Below are positions 1 through 7,068 of a stretch of DNA of 64,000 nucleotides, in pieces. The DNA is taken from the NCBI RefSeq assembly GCF_001642835.1, contig NZ_LXEI01000004.1, forward strand, positions 124,001 through 188,000, written 5' to 3'. This stretch comes from Pseudotamlana agarivorans (GTDB lineage Bacteria; Bacteroidota; Bacteroidia; Flavobacteriales; Flavobacteriaceae). The notes under the pieces are model-generated. The model made no database searches. It saw nothing but the letters and a program-made list of their open reading frames with translations, and was not told the DNA's origin. The translations under genes were made by a program, and so were the position numbers. How positions within the stretch are numbered: the first letter of the stretch is position 1; each line of letters opens with the position of its first letter.

Positions 1-1311
1 TTTAGCAAAAACCGAAATTAGAACGTTTAAATCTGGAATTAAAGTCGTTTCATTAATGGAAATGGCTACCGTGTTTTTGTTTGGGTAGTAGAAGTTTACT
101 TTTTTACCATTGGCTATTTTCTCAATCTTTTTAGCGTTGGCTTTAATAAGGATGGTATCAAAAAACGAGCTGTTAACTTGTTCATATCCTAATTTTTCCA
201 ATGCATTGGCAAGCGTAACCGCTTTATTGTGCACACGGTTGGCAATAAACTTTAAGCCTTTTGGTCCGTGATATACGGCATACATACTAGCCATAACAGC
301 TAATAAAACTTGAGCTGTACAGATGTTAGATGTGGCTTTATCACGTTTAATATGCTGTTCTCTGGTTTGTAAAGCCATACGAAGTGCACGGTTTCCGTTG
401 GTATCTTTGGTAACTCCAATAATACGTCCTGGTAAATCACGTTTGTAAGCTTCTTTAGTAGCAAAATAGGCAGCGTGTGGACCACCATAACCCATCGGGA
501 TTCCGAAACGTTGTGTGGTTCCAACCACCACATCGGCACCAAATTTACCTGGCGCTTCTAATTTTACCAAGCTTAAAATATCGGCAGCCACAGCTACTTT
601 TATTCTAGCTTCGTTGGCTTGTTCTATAAATGATTTAATATCGGTAATTTGACCTTCTTTTCCTGGGTATTGTAAAATAGCTCCGAAAAATTCTGAAGAA
701 AAGTTGAAATCTTCTTCGTTACCAACCACTAGTTCAATACCAATTGGCGTGGCTCTGGTTTGAAGTACCGATAAAGTTTGAGGTAAAATGTTTTCTGAAA
801 CGAAAAATTTATTAACGCCTGCTTTTTTCTGATCGCGTTCACGCACAGCAAATAATAAACTCATGGCTTCAGCAGCAGCAGTACTTTCGTCAAGTAGTGA
901 TGCATTGGCAATTTCCATTCCAGTTAAATCAATAACCATCGTTTGGAAATTTAGTAAGGCTTCTAAACGACCTTGAGCAATTTCAGCTTGGTAAGGTGTA
1001 TAAGCTGTGTACCAACCAGGGTTTTCTAAAACATTACGTTGAATAACTGCAGGTAAAACCGTTGGGTGGTATCCTAAACCAATATAAGTTTTATAAACTT
1101 TATTTTTTAGAGACAATTTATGAATATGAAGTAAGTACTCATATTCAGTCATAGGCTCGTCTAAATTAAGCGGTTTTTTTAAACGAATATCATCAGGAAT
1201 GGTTTCGTAGATTAACTGATCTAACGAATCTACACCTAAGGTTTGTAACATTAAATTTTGGTCCTCCTGGTTAGGGCCAATATGACGCAAAGCAAACGCG
1301 TTTGTATTCAT
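1..1311 (-). CDS. gcvP: Glycine dehydrogenase (P-protein), N-terminal part, cut by window edge
   Basis: Pyridoxal-phosphate P-protein of the glycine cleavage system; it decarboxylates glycine and hands the aminomethyl group to the lipoyl H-protein in the cytoplasm. The window contains 437 codons from the start ATG to the edge, roughly half of a protein that is usually near 950 residues. RHIGPN is at residues 9-14, YIGLGYH at 76-82, NPGWYTAYTPYQAE from 97, followed by SLLDESTAAAEAM, all in the order expected of P-proteins. The PLP-binding lysine lies in the missing C-terminal half. The frame is open to the edge with no stop. A -7-like box lies 27 nt upstream. Identity is secure; the end is simply unseen. 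Confidence 0.95.
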   Translation of the reverse strand, partial: MNTNAFALRHIGPNQEDQNLMLQTLGVDSLDQLIYETIPDDIRLKKPLNLDEPMTEYEYLLHIHKLSLKNKVYKTYIGLGYHPTVLPAVIQRNVLENPGWYTAYTPYQAEIAQGRLEALLNFQTMVIDLTGMEIANASLLDESTAAAEAMSLLFAVRERDQKKAGVNKFFVSENILPQTLSVLQTRATPIGIELVVGNEEDFNFSSEFFGAILQYPGKEGQITDIKSFIEQANEARIKVAVAADILSLVKLEAPGKFGADVVVGTTQRFGIPMGYGGPHAAYFATKEAYKRDLPGRIIGVTKDTNGNRALRMALQTREQHIKRDKATSNICTAQVLLAVMASMYAVYHGPKGLKFIANRVHNKAVTLANALEKLGYEQVNSSFFDTILIKANAKKIEKIANGKKVNFYYPNKNTVAISINETTLIPDLNVLISVFAK

Positions 1312-1337
1312 AAAAGTATATTTGAATAAATAATTCG

Positions 1338-1345
1338 CAAAAATA
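1338..1345 (-). promoter_or_regulatory. Candidate -7 box of gcvP promoter
   Basis: On the minus strand this reads TATTTTTG, matching the Bacteroidetes -7 consensus TAnnTTTG, 26 nt before the gcvP ATG. I see no clear TTG -33 element at the usual distance, so this is a half-site call. Confidence 0.4.
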
Positions 1346-1419
1346 CTGAATATTTGTTGTGTTTTATTGCGAAAAATAGAAAGTTTTCAACCAAAAGAAT
1401 TCCTTAACATCGCATTAGT

Positions 1420-1427
1420 TACATTTG
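1420..1427 (+). promoter_or_regulatory. Candidate -7 box immediately before UbiA-like gene
   Basis: TACATTTG fits TAnnTTTG and ends only 4 nt before the ATG at 1432. A start point about 7 nt from the box centre would fall at or next to the start codon, so the transcript may be almost leaderless. No TTG -33 element is evident. Confidence 0.4.
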
Positions 1428-1431
1428 TGTT

Positions 1432-2247
1432 ATGAATTTATCAAAGAAACTTCTCGAGTTTTATGTTAATAGTAGTATTCACGTGGCTTTAGCAGTGTGT
1501 GCTCTTGTGGGAGTAACTACGGTGGAGTTGGGGTTAGAGGCCGATAACGTAATCTTTTGCTTCGTTTTTTTTGCTACCATTTCGGGTTATAATTTTGTTA
1601 AATTTTTTGGCGTAGCAAAGTTTCACTACCAACGCTTAGCAAAGTGGCTTAAAATGATACAGATTTTCTCTTTTTGTAGTTTTTTATTATTGTGCTTTTA
1701 CGGCGTTCAGTTGCAGGTTGAAACTTTAGTTATTGTAGGTGTTTTTGCGGTGTTAACTTTCTTGTATGCCATCCCTTTTTTGAAGGATAAGACCAAAAGT
1801 TTAAGACATGTTGAAGGGGTAAAGGTATATGTTATCGCTTTGGTTTGGATGGGAGTTACGGTGTTTTTGCCTGTTATAGATACAGGTTTTGAGATGACCA
1901 CCAATGTCGGAATCATGGGGATTCAGAGGTTTGCCTATGTTTTAGTGCTTATGTTGCCGTTTGAAATTCGCGATTTAAGGTATGATCCTAAGGGGTTACA
2001 AACCATTCCTCAGAAAATAGGAGTAAAAAAAACGAAGCAACTTGGGCTCTTTCTTTTGGTTTTTATCGTGCTGTTGGAATGTTTAAAAGTAGATTTAGAA
2101 TATTCTAAACTAATAGTTTTAGGTGTTGTAGCTTTAGTAACAGTTGGTTTTGTCTGGAAGGCGGAGTTAAATCAAGGAAGGTATTATTCGGCTTTTTGGG
2201 TAGAAGCCTTACCTATTTTATGGTTGTTGCTGTTGCTGGTCTTTTAA
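1432..2247 (+). CDS. UbiA-like polytopic membrane protein
   Basis: A 271-residue, strongly hydrophobic protein with about eight membrane segments. The segment LPFEIRDLRYDPKGLQTIPQ near residues 178-197 resembles the second aspartate-rich motif of UbiA-type prenyltransferases (DLRYD fits DxxxD). The first motif, normally NDxxDxxxD in the early helices, is replaced here by SGYNFVKFFG. Similar proteins occur in flavobacteria and are usually left as hypothetical or UbiA-like; that statement is from memory. If the first metal site is truly absent, it may not be a classical prenyltransferase. The last 30 nt overlap the convergent gene on the other strand. Family call moderate, substrate unknown. 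Confidence 0.6.
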   Translation: MNLSKKLLEFYVNSSIHVALAVCALVGVTTVELGLEADNVIFCFVFFATISGYNFVKFFGVAKFHYQRLAKWLKMIQIFSFCSFLLLCFYGVQLQVETLVIVGVFAVLTFLYAIPFLKDKTKSLRHVEGVKVYVIALVWMGVTVFLPVIDTGFEMTTNVGIMGIQRFAYVLVLMLPFEIRDLRYDPKGLQTIPQKIGVKKTKQLGLFLLVFIVLLECLKVDLEYSKLIVLGVVALVTVGFVWKAELNQGRYYSAFWVEALPILWLLLLLVF

Positions 2248-2490
2248 AGCGATATCTATGGTTTTTCGCATGGATTCCTTACAATCATGGTCCAAGCATT
2301 TCACCTTCGATCTTTTGATAAACTTCGTGAGTTTCGAGTTGGTTTTTGCGTGACTTCTGCATGTTTTACAGTAGGCTATATGTAGATTAAGTTTAAGTTT
2401 ATCCCATAGGGTTGCCTCCTTATATTGGACTTTGTCACATATTAGACACACTTCTTCGCAAGGCGCAAAAACCTTTATCTTACTCATCAT
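2218..2490 (-). CDS. Small zinc-finger protein, candidate anti-sigma factor
   Basis: A 90-residue protein whose ATG at 2490 shares one base with the stop of the preceding ECF sigma gene (TAATG), which implies translational coupling. It contains a CxxxxCxxC run (CEEVCLIC) and then HIAYCKTC, which is the Hx3Cx2C pattern of zinc-associated anti-sigma (ZAS) domains. It has no membrane segment, so it would be a soluble partner. An upstream ATG at 2514 would lie inside the sigma gene and is less likely. The C-terminus ends in a short glutamine run encoded antisense to leucine codons of the UbiA-like gene. Role as sigma regulator is inferred from motif and position. Confidence 0.65.
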   Translation of the reverse strand: MMSKIKVFAPCEEVCLICDKVQYKEATLWDKLKLNLHIAYCKTCRSHAKTNSKLTKFIKRSKVKCLDHDCKESMRKTIDIALKDQQQQQP

Positions 2491-3041
2491 TATAACCAAT
2501 TTTCTTTTAAACAATCTGCCATAGCGGTTCGTGCTCTATGAATGATAACCCATAGGTTAGACGCTGTAATATTCAGTTCATTACAGATAGTTTCTGTTTC
2601 GTAGTTTAAAATCGTTTTCATTTTAAAAACGTCGGCTTGTTTTTTAGGTAGCTTACTTAAACAGTTGTGTATGGCATCCCCGAGCTCTGAATTTTCCAGA
2701 GCATCTTCTGCTGTTTTATCGAAAGGATCGGCCACACGTTCTTCTAGCCAGTCGCCGTCACCATCAGCATCTTTGTAATGCATTCGTACTTCAGCTTTGC
2801 CTTTATTCGAATTTATTTTACGGTAATGATCTATAATTTTTCGCTTTAAAATGGAGATGAGCCAAGTACGCTCACTAGCTTCTCCTTTAAAGTTTTTCAT
2901 GGCTTTTAAAGCCGCCAAAAAGGTATCCTGAACCAAATCTTGAGCCATATCCCTATCACTTACACGCGAAATGGTGTAATTGAATAAGTAATCGGAATAT
3001 AAATCGATCCACTTATTGGGGTTAATTTGATGATCAGGCAT
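2490..3041 (-). CDS. ECF-type RNA polymerase sigma factor
   Basis: A 183-residue group 4 sigma-70 factor that would direct RNA polymerase to a small regulon. Region 2 spans roughly residues 10-75, with DLVQDTFLAALKAMKNF followed by RTWLISILKRKIIDHYRK. After an acidic linker, region 4 begins near LPKKQADVFKMK (about residue 130) with the helix-turn-helix ETICNELNITASNLWVIIHRAR. It lacks a long C-terminal extension. It is coupled by a 1-nt overlap to the downstream small zinc-finger protein, the usual sigma/anti-sigma layout. The gene lies 47 nt after the M3 peptidase gene but has its own -7 box. The regulated genes cannot be told from this window. Confidence 0.9.
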   Translation of the reverse strand: MPDHQINPNKWIDLYSDYLFNYTISRVSDRDMAQDLVQDTFLAALKAMKNFKGEASERTWLISILKRKIIDHYRKINSNKGKAEVRMHYKDADGDGDWLEERVADPFDKTAEDALENSELGDAIHNCLSKLPKKQADVFKMKTILNYETETICNELNITASNLWVIIHRARTAMADCLKENWL

Positions 3042-3062
3042 TGTTGAACAGTTTTATTGACT

Positions 3063-3070
3063 CAAAAGTA
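3063..3070 (-). promoter_or_regulatory. Candidate -7 box of sigma factor operon
   Basis: On the minus strand this reads TACTTTTG (TAnnTTTG), 21 nt before the sigma factor ATG, in the 47-nt gap after the M3 peptidase stop. It suggests the sigma/anti-sigma pair can be transcribed separately from the peptidase gene. Confidence 0.4.
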
Positions 3071-3088
3071 AGAGAAAAAAATGGATTT

Positions 3089-5128
3089 CTAATTAGTAAT
3101 TAACCCAGCTCTTCGCAACAAAGCTTCCGGTTTTGGTTCTTGACCTCTAAAACGTTTGTAAAGCACCATTGGGTTTTCGGTGCCACCTTGAGACAATACA
3201 TTATCTTGGAATTTTTTAGCCACAGTTTTATTGAAAATCCCAGTTTCTTTAAAATATTCGAAAGCATCAGCATCTAAAACCTCGGCCCATTTATAGCTGT
3301 AATATCCCGAAGAATATCCACCTTGAAAAATGTGTGAAAAAGCCGTACTCATACAGTTTTCTTCCACTTCAGGGTAAAGGGTTGTGTTTTTAAAGGCTTC
3401 TTTCTCGTGAGCTTTCACATTGGTAATACCTGACGGGTCAATGCCATGCCAGCTCATGTCTAATAAGCCAAAACTTAACTGACGTAAGGTTTGCATGCCT
3501 TCGTGAAAAGCAGCTGAAGCTTTAATTTTTTCAATCAAATCCATCGGGATTACTTCACCAGTCTCATAGTGTGTCGCGAATAATTCCAAGGCCTCTTTTT
3601 CATAACACCAGTTTTCTAAAACCTGACTCGGAAGTTCAACAAAATCCCAATACACGCTGGTTCCAGAAATACTCGGGTAAGTGGTATTGGCAAGCATGCC
3701 GTGAAGAGCATGACCAAACTCGTGAAACAATGTGGTAACTTCGTTAAAGGTTAAAAGCGATGGTTTGCTTTTTGTAGGTTTGGTGAAATTGCAAACTATA
3801 GAAATGTGCGGTCTGCTATTTTCGCCATCTTTGATATACTGAGGTTTAAAGGATGTCATCCAAGCGCCATTACGTTTTCCTGGTCTTGGGAAAAAATCGG
3901 CGTAAAAAATAGACACTAAGTTACCGTTTATATCGGTAACCTTATAAGTTAACACATCGTTGTGATATTTGTCGATATCTTGAATTTCTTCAAAATTAAG
4001 ATCGAATAATTTGTTAGCAATCGTAAAGGCGCCGTTGATAACGTTTTCTAGTTTGAAGTAAGGTTTAAGTAATTCATCATCCAAACTGAATAATTTTTGC
4101 TTCAGTTTTTCAGAATAATAAGCCCCATCCCATTTTTCTAAATGATCGATGTTATCTAAATCTTTAGCAAAATTTTCAAGGTTTTTAAATTCTTTTTCCG
4201 CCGCAGGCTTCGCTTTTTCTAAAAGCTCATTCAAAAAGGTTTTTACGGTTTCAGGTGTTTCTGCCATGCGTTCTTCCAGTACAAAATCCGCGTGAGTTTC
4301 ATAACCTAAAAGCTTGGCGCGCTGATGACGTAATTTTACAATTTGAAGCACGTTGTCCTGGTTGTCTAAGGCATCACCCTTAAAGGCTTTGGCTCCGGCC
4401 TCAAGGGCTAATTTTTTTCTTAACTCGCGGTTGTCGGCATAGGTAAGGAAGGGAATGTAACTCGGATAATCTAAGGTAAACATCCAGCCCTCTTTATCTT
4501 TCGATTCTGCGAGTTGTTTTGCAGCTTCAACCGTACCTTCTGGTAATCCGGATAAATCGGCTTCATCGGTAATAAGCATTTCAAACTTATTGGTTTCAGC
4601 CAGTACATTTTCTCCAAATTTAAGTTTTAAAGCGCTTAATTTTTTGTCGATGTCACGAAGTTGTTGCTTCTTATCTTCCGCAAGGTTAGCCCCATTTCTG
4701 GAAAAACCTTTGTATTTTTTATCTAAAAGCGTGTGTTGTTCTACGGTAAGTTTTAAGTCATCTTTAGCTTCATAAACGGCTTTAACACGTTTAAATAAGG
4801 CTTCGTTTAATGTAATATCATTACTGAATTCCGAAAGTAATGGTGATACTTCTTGAGCTATTTTCTGAATGGTTTCATTCGTTTCAGCCGAATTTAAATT
4901 AAAAAAGATACTCGATAAACGGTCTAAAGTTTCTCCCGAAAAGTCTAAGGCTTCAATCGTGTTTTCAAAAGTAGGTGCCTCGCTGCTGTTGGCAATGCTA
5001 TCAATCTCTCTTTTAGCACTTTTAATGGCTTCTTTGAACGCAGGAAGGAAATCTTCGTTTTTTATTTTTGAGAAAGGAGCGGTGTTATAATTAGTGTTAT
5101 ACGGAGTTATTAATGATTTGTTTAGCAT
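3089..5128 (-). CDS. dcp: M3 family metallopeptidase, peptidyl-dipeptidase Dcp type
   Basis: A 679-residue zinc peptidase of the thimet/oligopeptidase M3 family, which trims short peptides. The zinc motif HEFGHALHG is near residue 467, in the family context FNEVTTLFHEFGHALHG, and the length matches Dcp/OpdA proteins. The N-terminus, MLNKSLITPYNTNYNTAPF, shows no signal peptide, so it is probably cytoplasmic. Downstream features typical of the family include FSHIFQGGYSSGYYSYKW near the C-terminus. It is upstream of and co-oriented with the sigma factor gene, but their functional link is unclear. Whether it acts as a dipeptidyl carboxypeptidase or as oligopeptidase A cannot be told from sequence alone. 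Confidence 0.9.
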   Translation of the reverse strand: MLNKSLITPYNTNYNTAPFSKIKNEDFLPAFKEAIKSAKREIDSIANSSEAPTFENTIEALDFSGETLDRLSSIFFNLNSAETNETIQKIAQEVSPLLSEFSNDITLNEALFKRVKAVYEAKDDLKLTVEQHTLLDKKYKGFSRNGANLAEDKKQQLRDIDKKLSALKLKFGENVLAETNKFEMLITDEADLSGLPEGTVEAAKQLAESKDKEGWMFTLDYPSYIPFLTYADNRELRKKLALEAGAKAFKGDALDNQDNVLQIVKLRHQRAKLLGYETHADFVLEERMAETPETVKTFLNELLEKAKPAAEKEFKNLENFAKDLDNIDHLEKWDGAYYSEKLKQKLFSLDDELLKPYFKLENVINGAFTIANKLFDLNFEEIQDIDKYHNDVLTYKVTDINGNLVSIFYADFFPRPGKRNGAWMTSFKPQYIKDGENSRPHISIVCNFTKPTKSKPSLLTFNEVTTLFHEFGHALHGMLANTTYPSISGTSVYWDFVELPSQVLENWCYEKEALELFATHYETGEVIPMDLIEKIKASAAFHEGMQTLRQLSFGLLDMSWHGIDPSGITNVKAHEKEAFKNTTLYPEVEENCMSTAFSHIFQGGYSSGYYSYKWAEVLDADAFEYFKETGIFNKTVAKKFQDNVLSQGGTENPMVLYKRFRGQEPKPEALLRRAGLITN

Positions 5129-5185
5129 TTTTTTAATTTAAGTGTTAAATATTTATTTTGCTATGTGTGCATAATAAAATTTTCG

Positions 5186-5193
5186 TATTTTTG
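5186..5193 (+). promoter_or_regulatory. Candidate -7 box for an untranslated transcript
   Basis: TATTTTTG fits TAnnTTTG on the plus strand, in a gap where both flanking genes are on the minus strand. A TTG at 5158-5160 is 25 nt upstream, longer than the usual spacing. It precedes the candidate small RNA at 5200-5276. Confidence 0.3.
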
Positions 5194-5199
5194 AAGTCA

Positions 5200-5276
5200 T
5201 AATTGCAGAGTGACTAACTCAATAGAATTATTTGTTAATAGCTGAAAAGCCCTGAATTAATTTTCGGGGCTTTTTT
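5200..5276 (+). ncRNA. Candidate small RNA between dcp and purE
   Basis: A possible transcript of about 77 nt between two minus-strand genes. Downstream of the -7 box it has two small hairpins, GAGT-gacta-ACTC at 5208-5220 and AATA-gaat-TATT at 5221-5232. It ends in a good hairpin, AAAAGCCC...GGGCTTTT, followed by six T on the plus strand. No reading frame is present. The Rfam family Flavo-1 (flavobacterial small RNA) is one comparison to make, but I cannot align to it from memory. The alternative is that only the purE terminator is real. Confidence 0.35.
5245..5276. terminator. Bidirectional terminator hairpin
   Basis: Stem AAAAGCCC at 5245-5252 pairs with GGGCTTTT at 5267-5274, with a partly paired loop. 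On the minus strand it ends the purK-purE transcript with a run of four T; on the plus strand it is followed by six T. Confidence 0.7.
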
Positions 5277-5289
5277 CATTAACAGATAT

Positions 5290-5769
5290 TTATAAGTCTT
5301 TTGCAGATTCATGGACCTTTACTTTAAGGCCTTCTTTGTACATGACAATTTTATCGAGCACACATTTATCGCTGGCACCAATAATTTGAGCAGCTAGGAT
5401 GCCTGCGTTTTTAGCGCCGTTAAGGGCTACTGTAGCCACAGGAACACCACCTGGCATTTGTAAAATAGATAAAACAGAGTCCCAACCATCAATAGAGTTG
5501 CTGCTTTTTACAGGAACACCAATAACTGGAAGTGGTGATAATGAAGCAATCATACCCGGAAGGTGTGCAGCACCTCCAGCTCCAGCCACGATAACTGAAA
5601 ACCCTCTAGTATGAGCGTTTTTACCGTAATCGAATAATTTTTCTGGGGTACGGTGTGCCGAAACAATATCGACTTCCACTTCAATATCAAATCCTTTTAA
5701 GATGTCTATTGCATCTTGCATAACAGGAAGATCACTTTTACTTCCCATAATAACGCCTACTTTGCTCAT
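5290..5769 (-). CDS. purE: N5-carboxyaminoimidazole ribonucleotide mutase
   Basis: Class I PurE, 159 residues, which moves the carboxyl group of N5-CAIR to give CAIR in de novo purine synthesis. The signatures are MGSKSD at residues 8-13, SAHRTP near 38, AGAGGAAHLPGM near 62, and the NSIDGWDSVLSI segment. The gene follows purK with only 2 nt between them, so the two consecutive steps are made from one transcript. A terminator hairpin follows the stop. Length and motifs are complete and nothing is unusual. Confidence 0.97.
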   Translation of the reverse strand: MSKVGVIMGSKSDLPVMQDAIDILKGFDIEVEVDIVSAHRTPEKLFDYGKNAHTRGFSVIVAGAGGAAHLPGMIASLSPLPVIGVPVKSSNSIDGWDSVLSILQMPGGVPVATVALNGAKNAGILAAQIIGASDKCVLDKIVMYKEGLKVKVHESAKDL

Positions 5770-5771
5770 AT

Positions 5772-6926
5772 CTATTCGCTTATTACTTTAATACTATTTT
5801 TAACTTGTTCTGCAACACGTCGCGCTTCATTTAAATCTTCGTTCACTATGGTCACGTGCCCCATCTTTCTAAAAGGTCGCGTTTGTTTTTTGCCGTATAT
5901 GTGTGGGGTTACACCATCCATTTTCATAATGGTTTCGATGTTTTCATAAACCACATTTCCAGAATACCCTTCAGCACCTACGAGGTTTACCATAACACCT
6001 CCAACTTTGTTATCGGTACGTCCCAAAGGTAAGTCTAAAATAGCTCTAATATGTTGTTCGAACTGTGAAGTGTAACTGGCCTCAATAGTTTGGTGACCAG
6101 AATTGTGAGGTCTTGGTGCCACTTCATTAATTAAAATCTCGTCGTCTTGGGTTTGAAACATTTCTACAGCCAATAAACCAACATGATTAAAAGCTTGTGA
6201 TGTGCGTAAAGCTACATCTTCGGCTTTTTTAGCAATCTTGTCTGGAATCCTTGCCGGACAAATTACATATTCGACTTGGTTGGCCTCAGGATGGAATTCC
6301 ATCTCCACAACAGGATAGGTTTTTATCTCACCCGAAGCACTTCGCGAAACGATTACCGATAATTCATTTTTAAAAGGTACTAAAGTTTCAGCAATGCATT
6401 CTACATTTGGCAAGTCTGTTAAGTCGTCAACCGATTTTACGATTTTCACTCCCGTACCATCGTATCCAAATTGTGCCGATTTCCAAACAAAAGGCAAGGT
6501 TAAACCACCGTTGTTTACAGCTTCTTTAATTTCAGAAGTATAAGCAAAACGTGTAAATGGTGCCGTTGGTAAATCATGATCCACATAAAATAACTTTTGT
6601 GTGGCTTTGTTTTGTATAGTTCTTAAGGTTTTAGAACTCGGATAAACTTTTACACCTTCCTTTTCTAAAGCTTCAAGAGCATCTACATTAATATTTTCAA
6701 TTTCAAAAGTTAAAACATCCACTTGCTTTCCGAAGTTATAAACCGCATCGTAGTCCATTAAATCGCCAAGCTGAAATTGATCGCAAGCAATCTTGCATGG
6801 CGCTTCGTTACTAGCGTCTAAAACGGCGGTATAAATGTCGAATTTGCGTGTGTTGTAAAGGAGCATTTTACCAAGTTGGCCGCCACCTAAAATACCAAGT
6901 TTAAAGTCTGATGAAAAATAATTCAT
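5772..6926 (-). CDS. purK: N5-carboxyaminoimidazole ribonucleotide synthase
   Basis: ATP-grasp enzyme of 384 residues that carboxylates AIR to N5-CAIR with ATP and bicarbonate, the step before PurE. The N-terminal domain starts with LGILGGGQLGKMLL near residue 10. The ATP-grasp core includes FVWKSAQFGYDGTGVKIV, and the end of the fold has LINEVAPRPHNSGHQTIEA. It is the first gene of a purKE operon with 2 nt to purE. A TAnnTTTG box is 36 nt upstream. The operon diverges from the hpt-adk fusion, which places purine synthesis and salvage back to back. Confidence 0.97.
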   Translation of the reverse strand: MNYFSSDFKLGILGGGQLGKMLLYNTRKFDIYTAVLDASNEAPCKIACDQFQLGDLMDYDAVYNFGKQVDVLTFEIENINVDALEALEKEGVKVYPSSKTLRTIQNKATQKLFYVDHDLPTAPFTRFAYTSEIKEAVNNGGLTLPFVWKSAQFGYDGTGVKIVKSVDDLTDLPNVECIAETLVPFKNELSVIVSRSASGEIKTYPVVEMEFHPEANQVEYVICPARIPDKIAKKAEDVALRTSQAFNHVGLLAVEMFQTQDDEILINEVAPRPHNSGHQTIEASYTSQFEQHIRAILDLPLGRTDNKVGGVMVNLVGAEGYSGNVVYENIETIMKMDGVTPHIYGKKQTRPFRKMGHVTIVNEDLNEARRVAEQVKNSIKVISE

Positions 6927-6962
6927 TAATGTGTTTTTTTACTAAATCAAAATTTGGATAGG

Positions 6963-6970
6963 CAAAAATA
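6963..6970 (-). promoter_or_regulatory. Candidate -7 box of purKE promoter
   Basis: On the minus strand this reads TATTTTTG (TAnnTTTG), 36 nt before the purK ATG. A clear -33 TTG is not seen. It faces the hpt-adk -7 box at 7037-7044 across about 66 nt. Confidence 0.45.
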
Positions 6971-7036
6971 CGTTTAAATCTTAAAATACTTCCTAAAATC
7001 CTAAATCAAAAAATGGTTATTGCTCAATCTATTGAT

Positions 7037-7044
7037 TATCTTTG
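7037..7044 (+). promoter_or_regulatory. Candidate -7 box of hpt-adk promoter
   Basis: TATCTTTG fits TAnnTTTG. Transcription would begin near 7050, leaving a leader of about 20 nt before the TTG start at 7069, which supports that start over an internal ATG. Confidence 0.5.
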
Positions 7045-7068
7045 CCTCTTTAAAAAAATATTTAAGTT

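Noticed and set aside
2491-2514. ATG at 2514 as the start of the small zinc-finger protein
   Set aside because: It lies within the end of the sigma gene; the ATG at 2490 forms the standard TAATG coupling and is directly followed by the conserved part.
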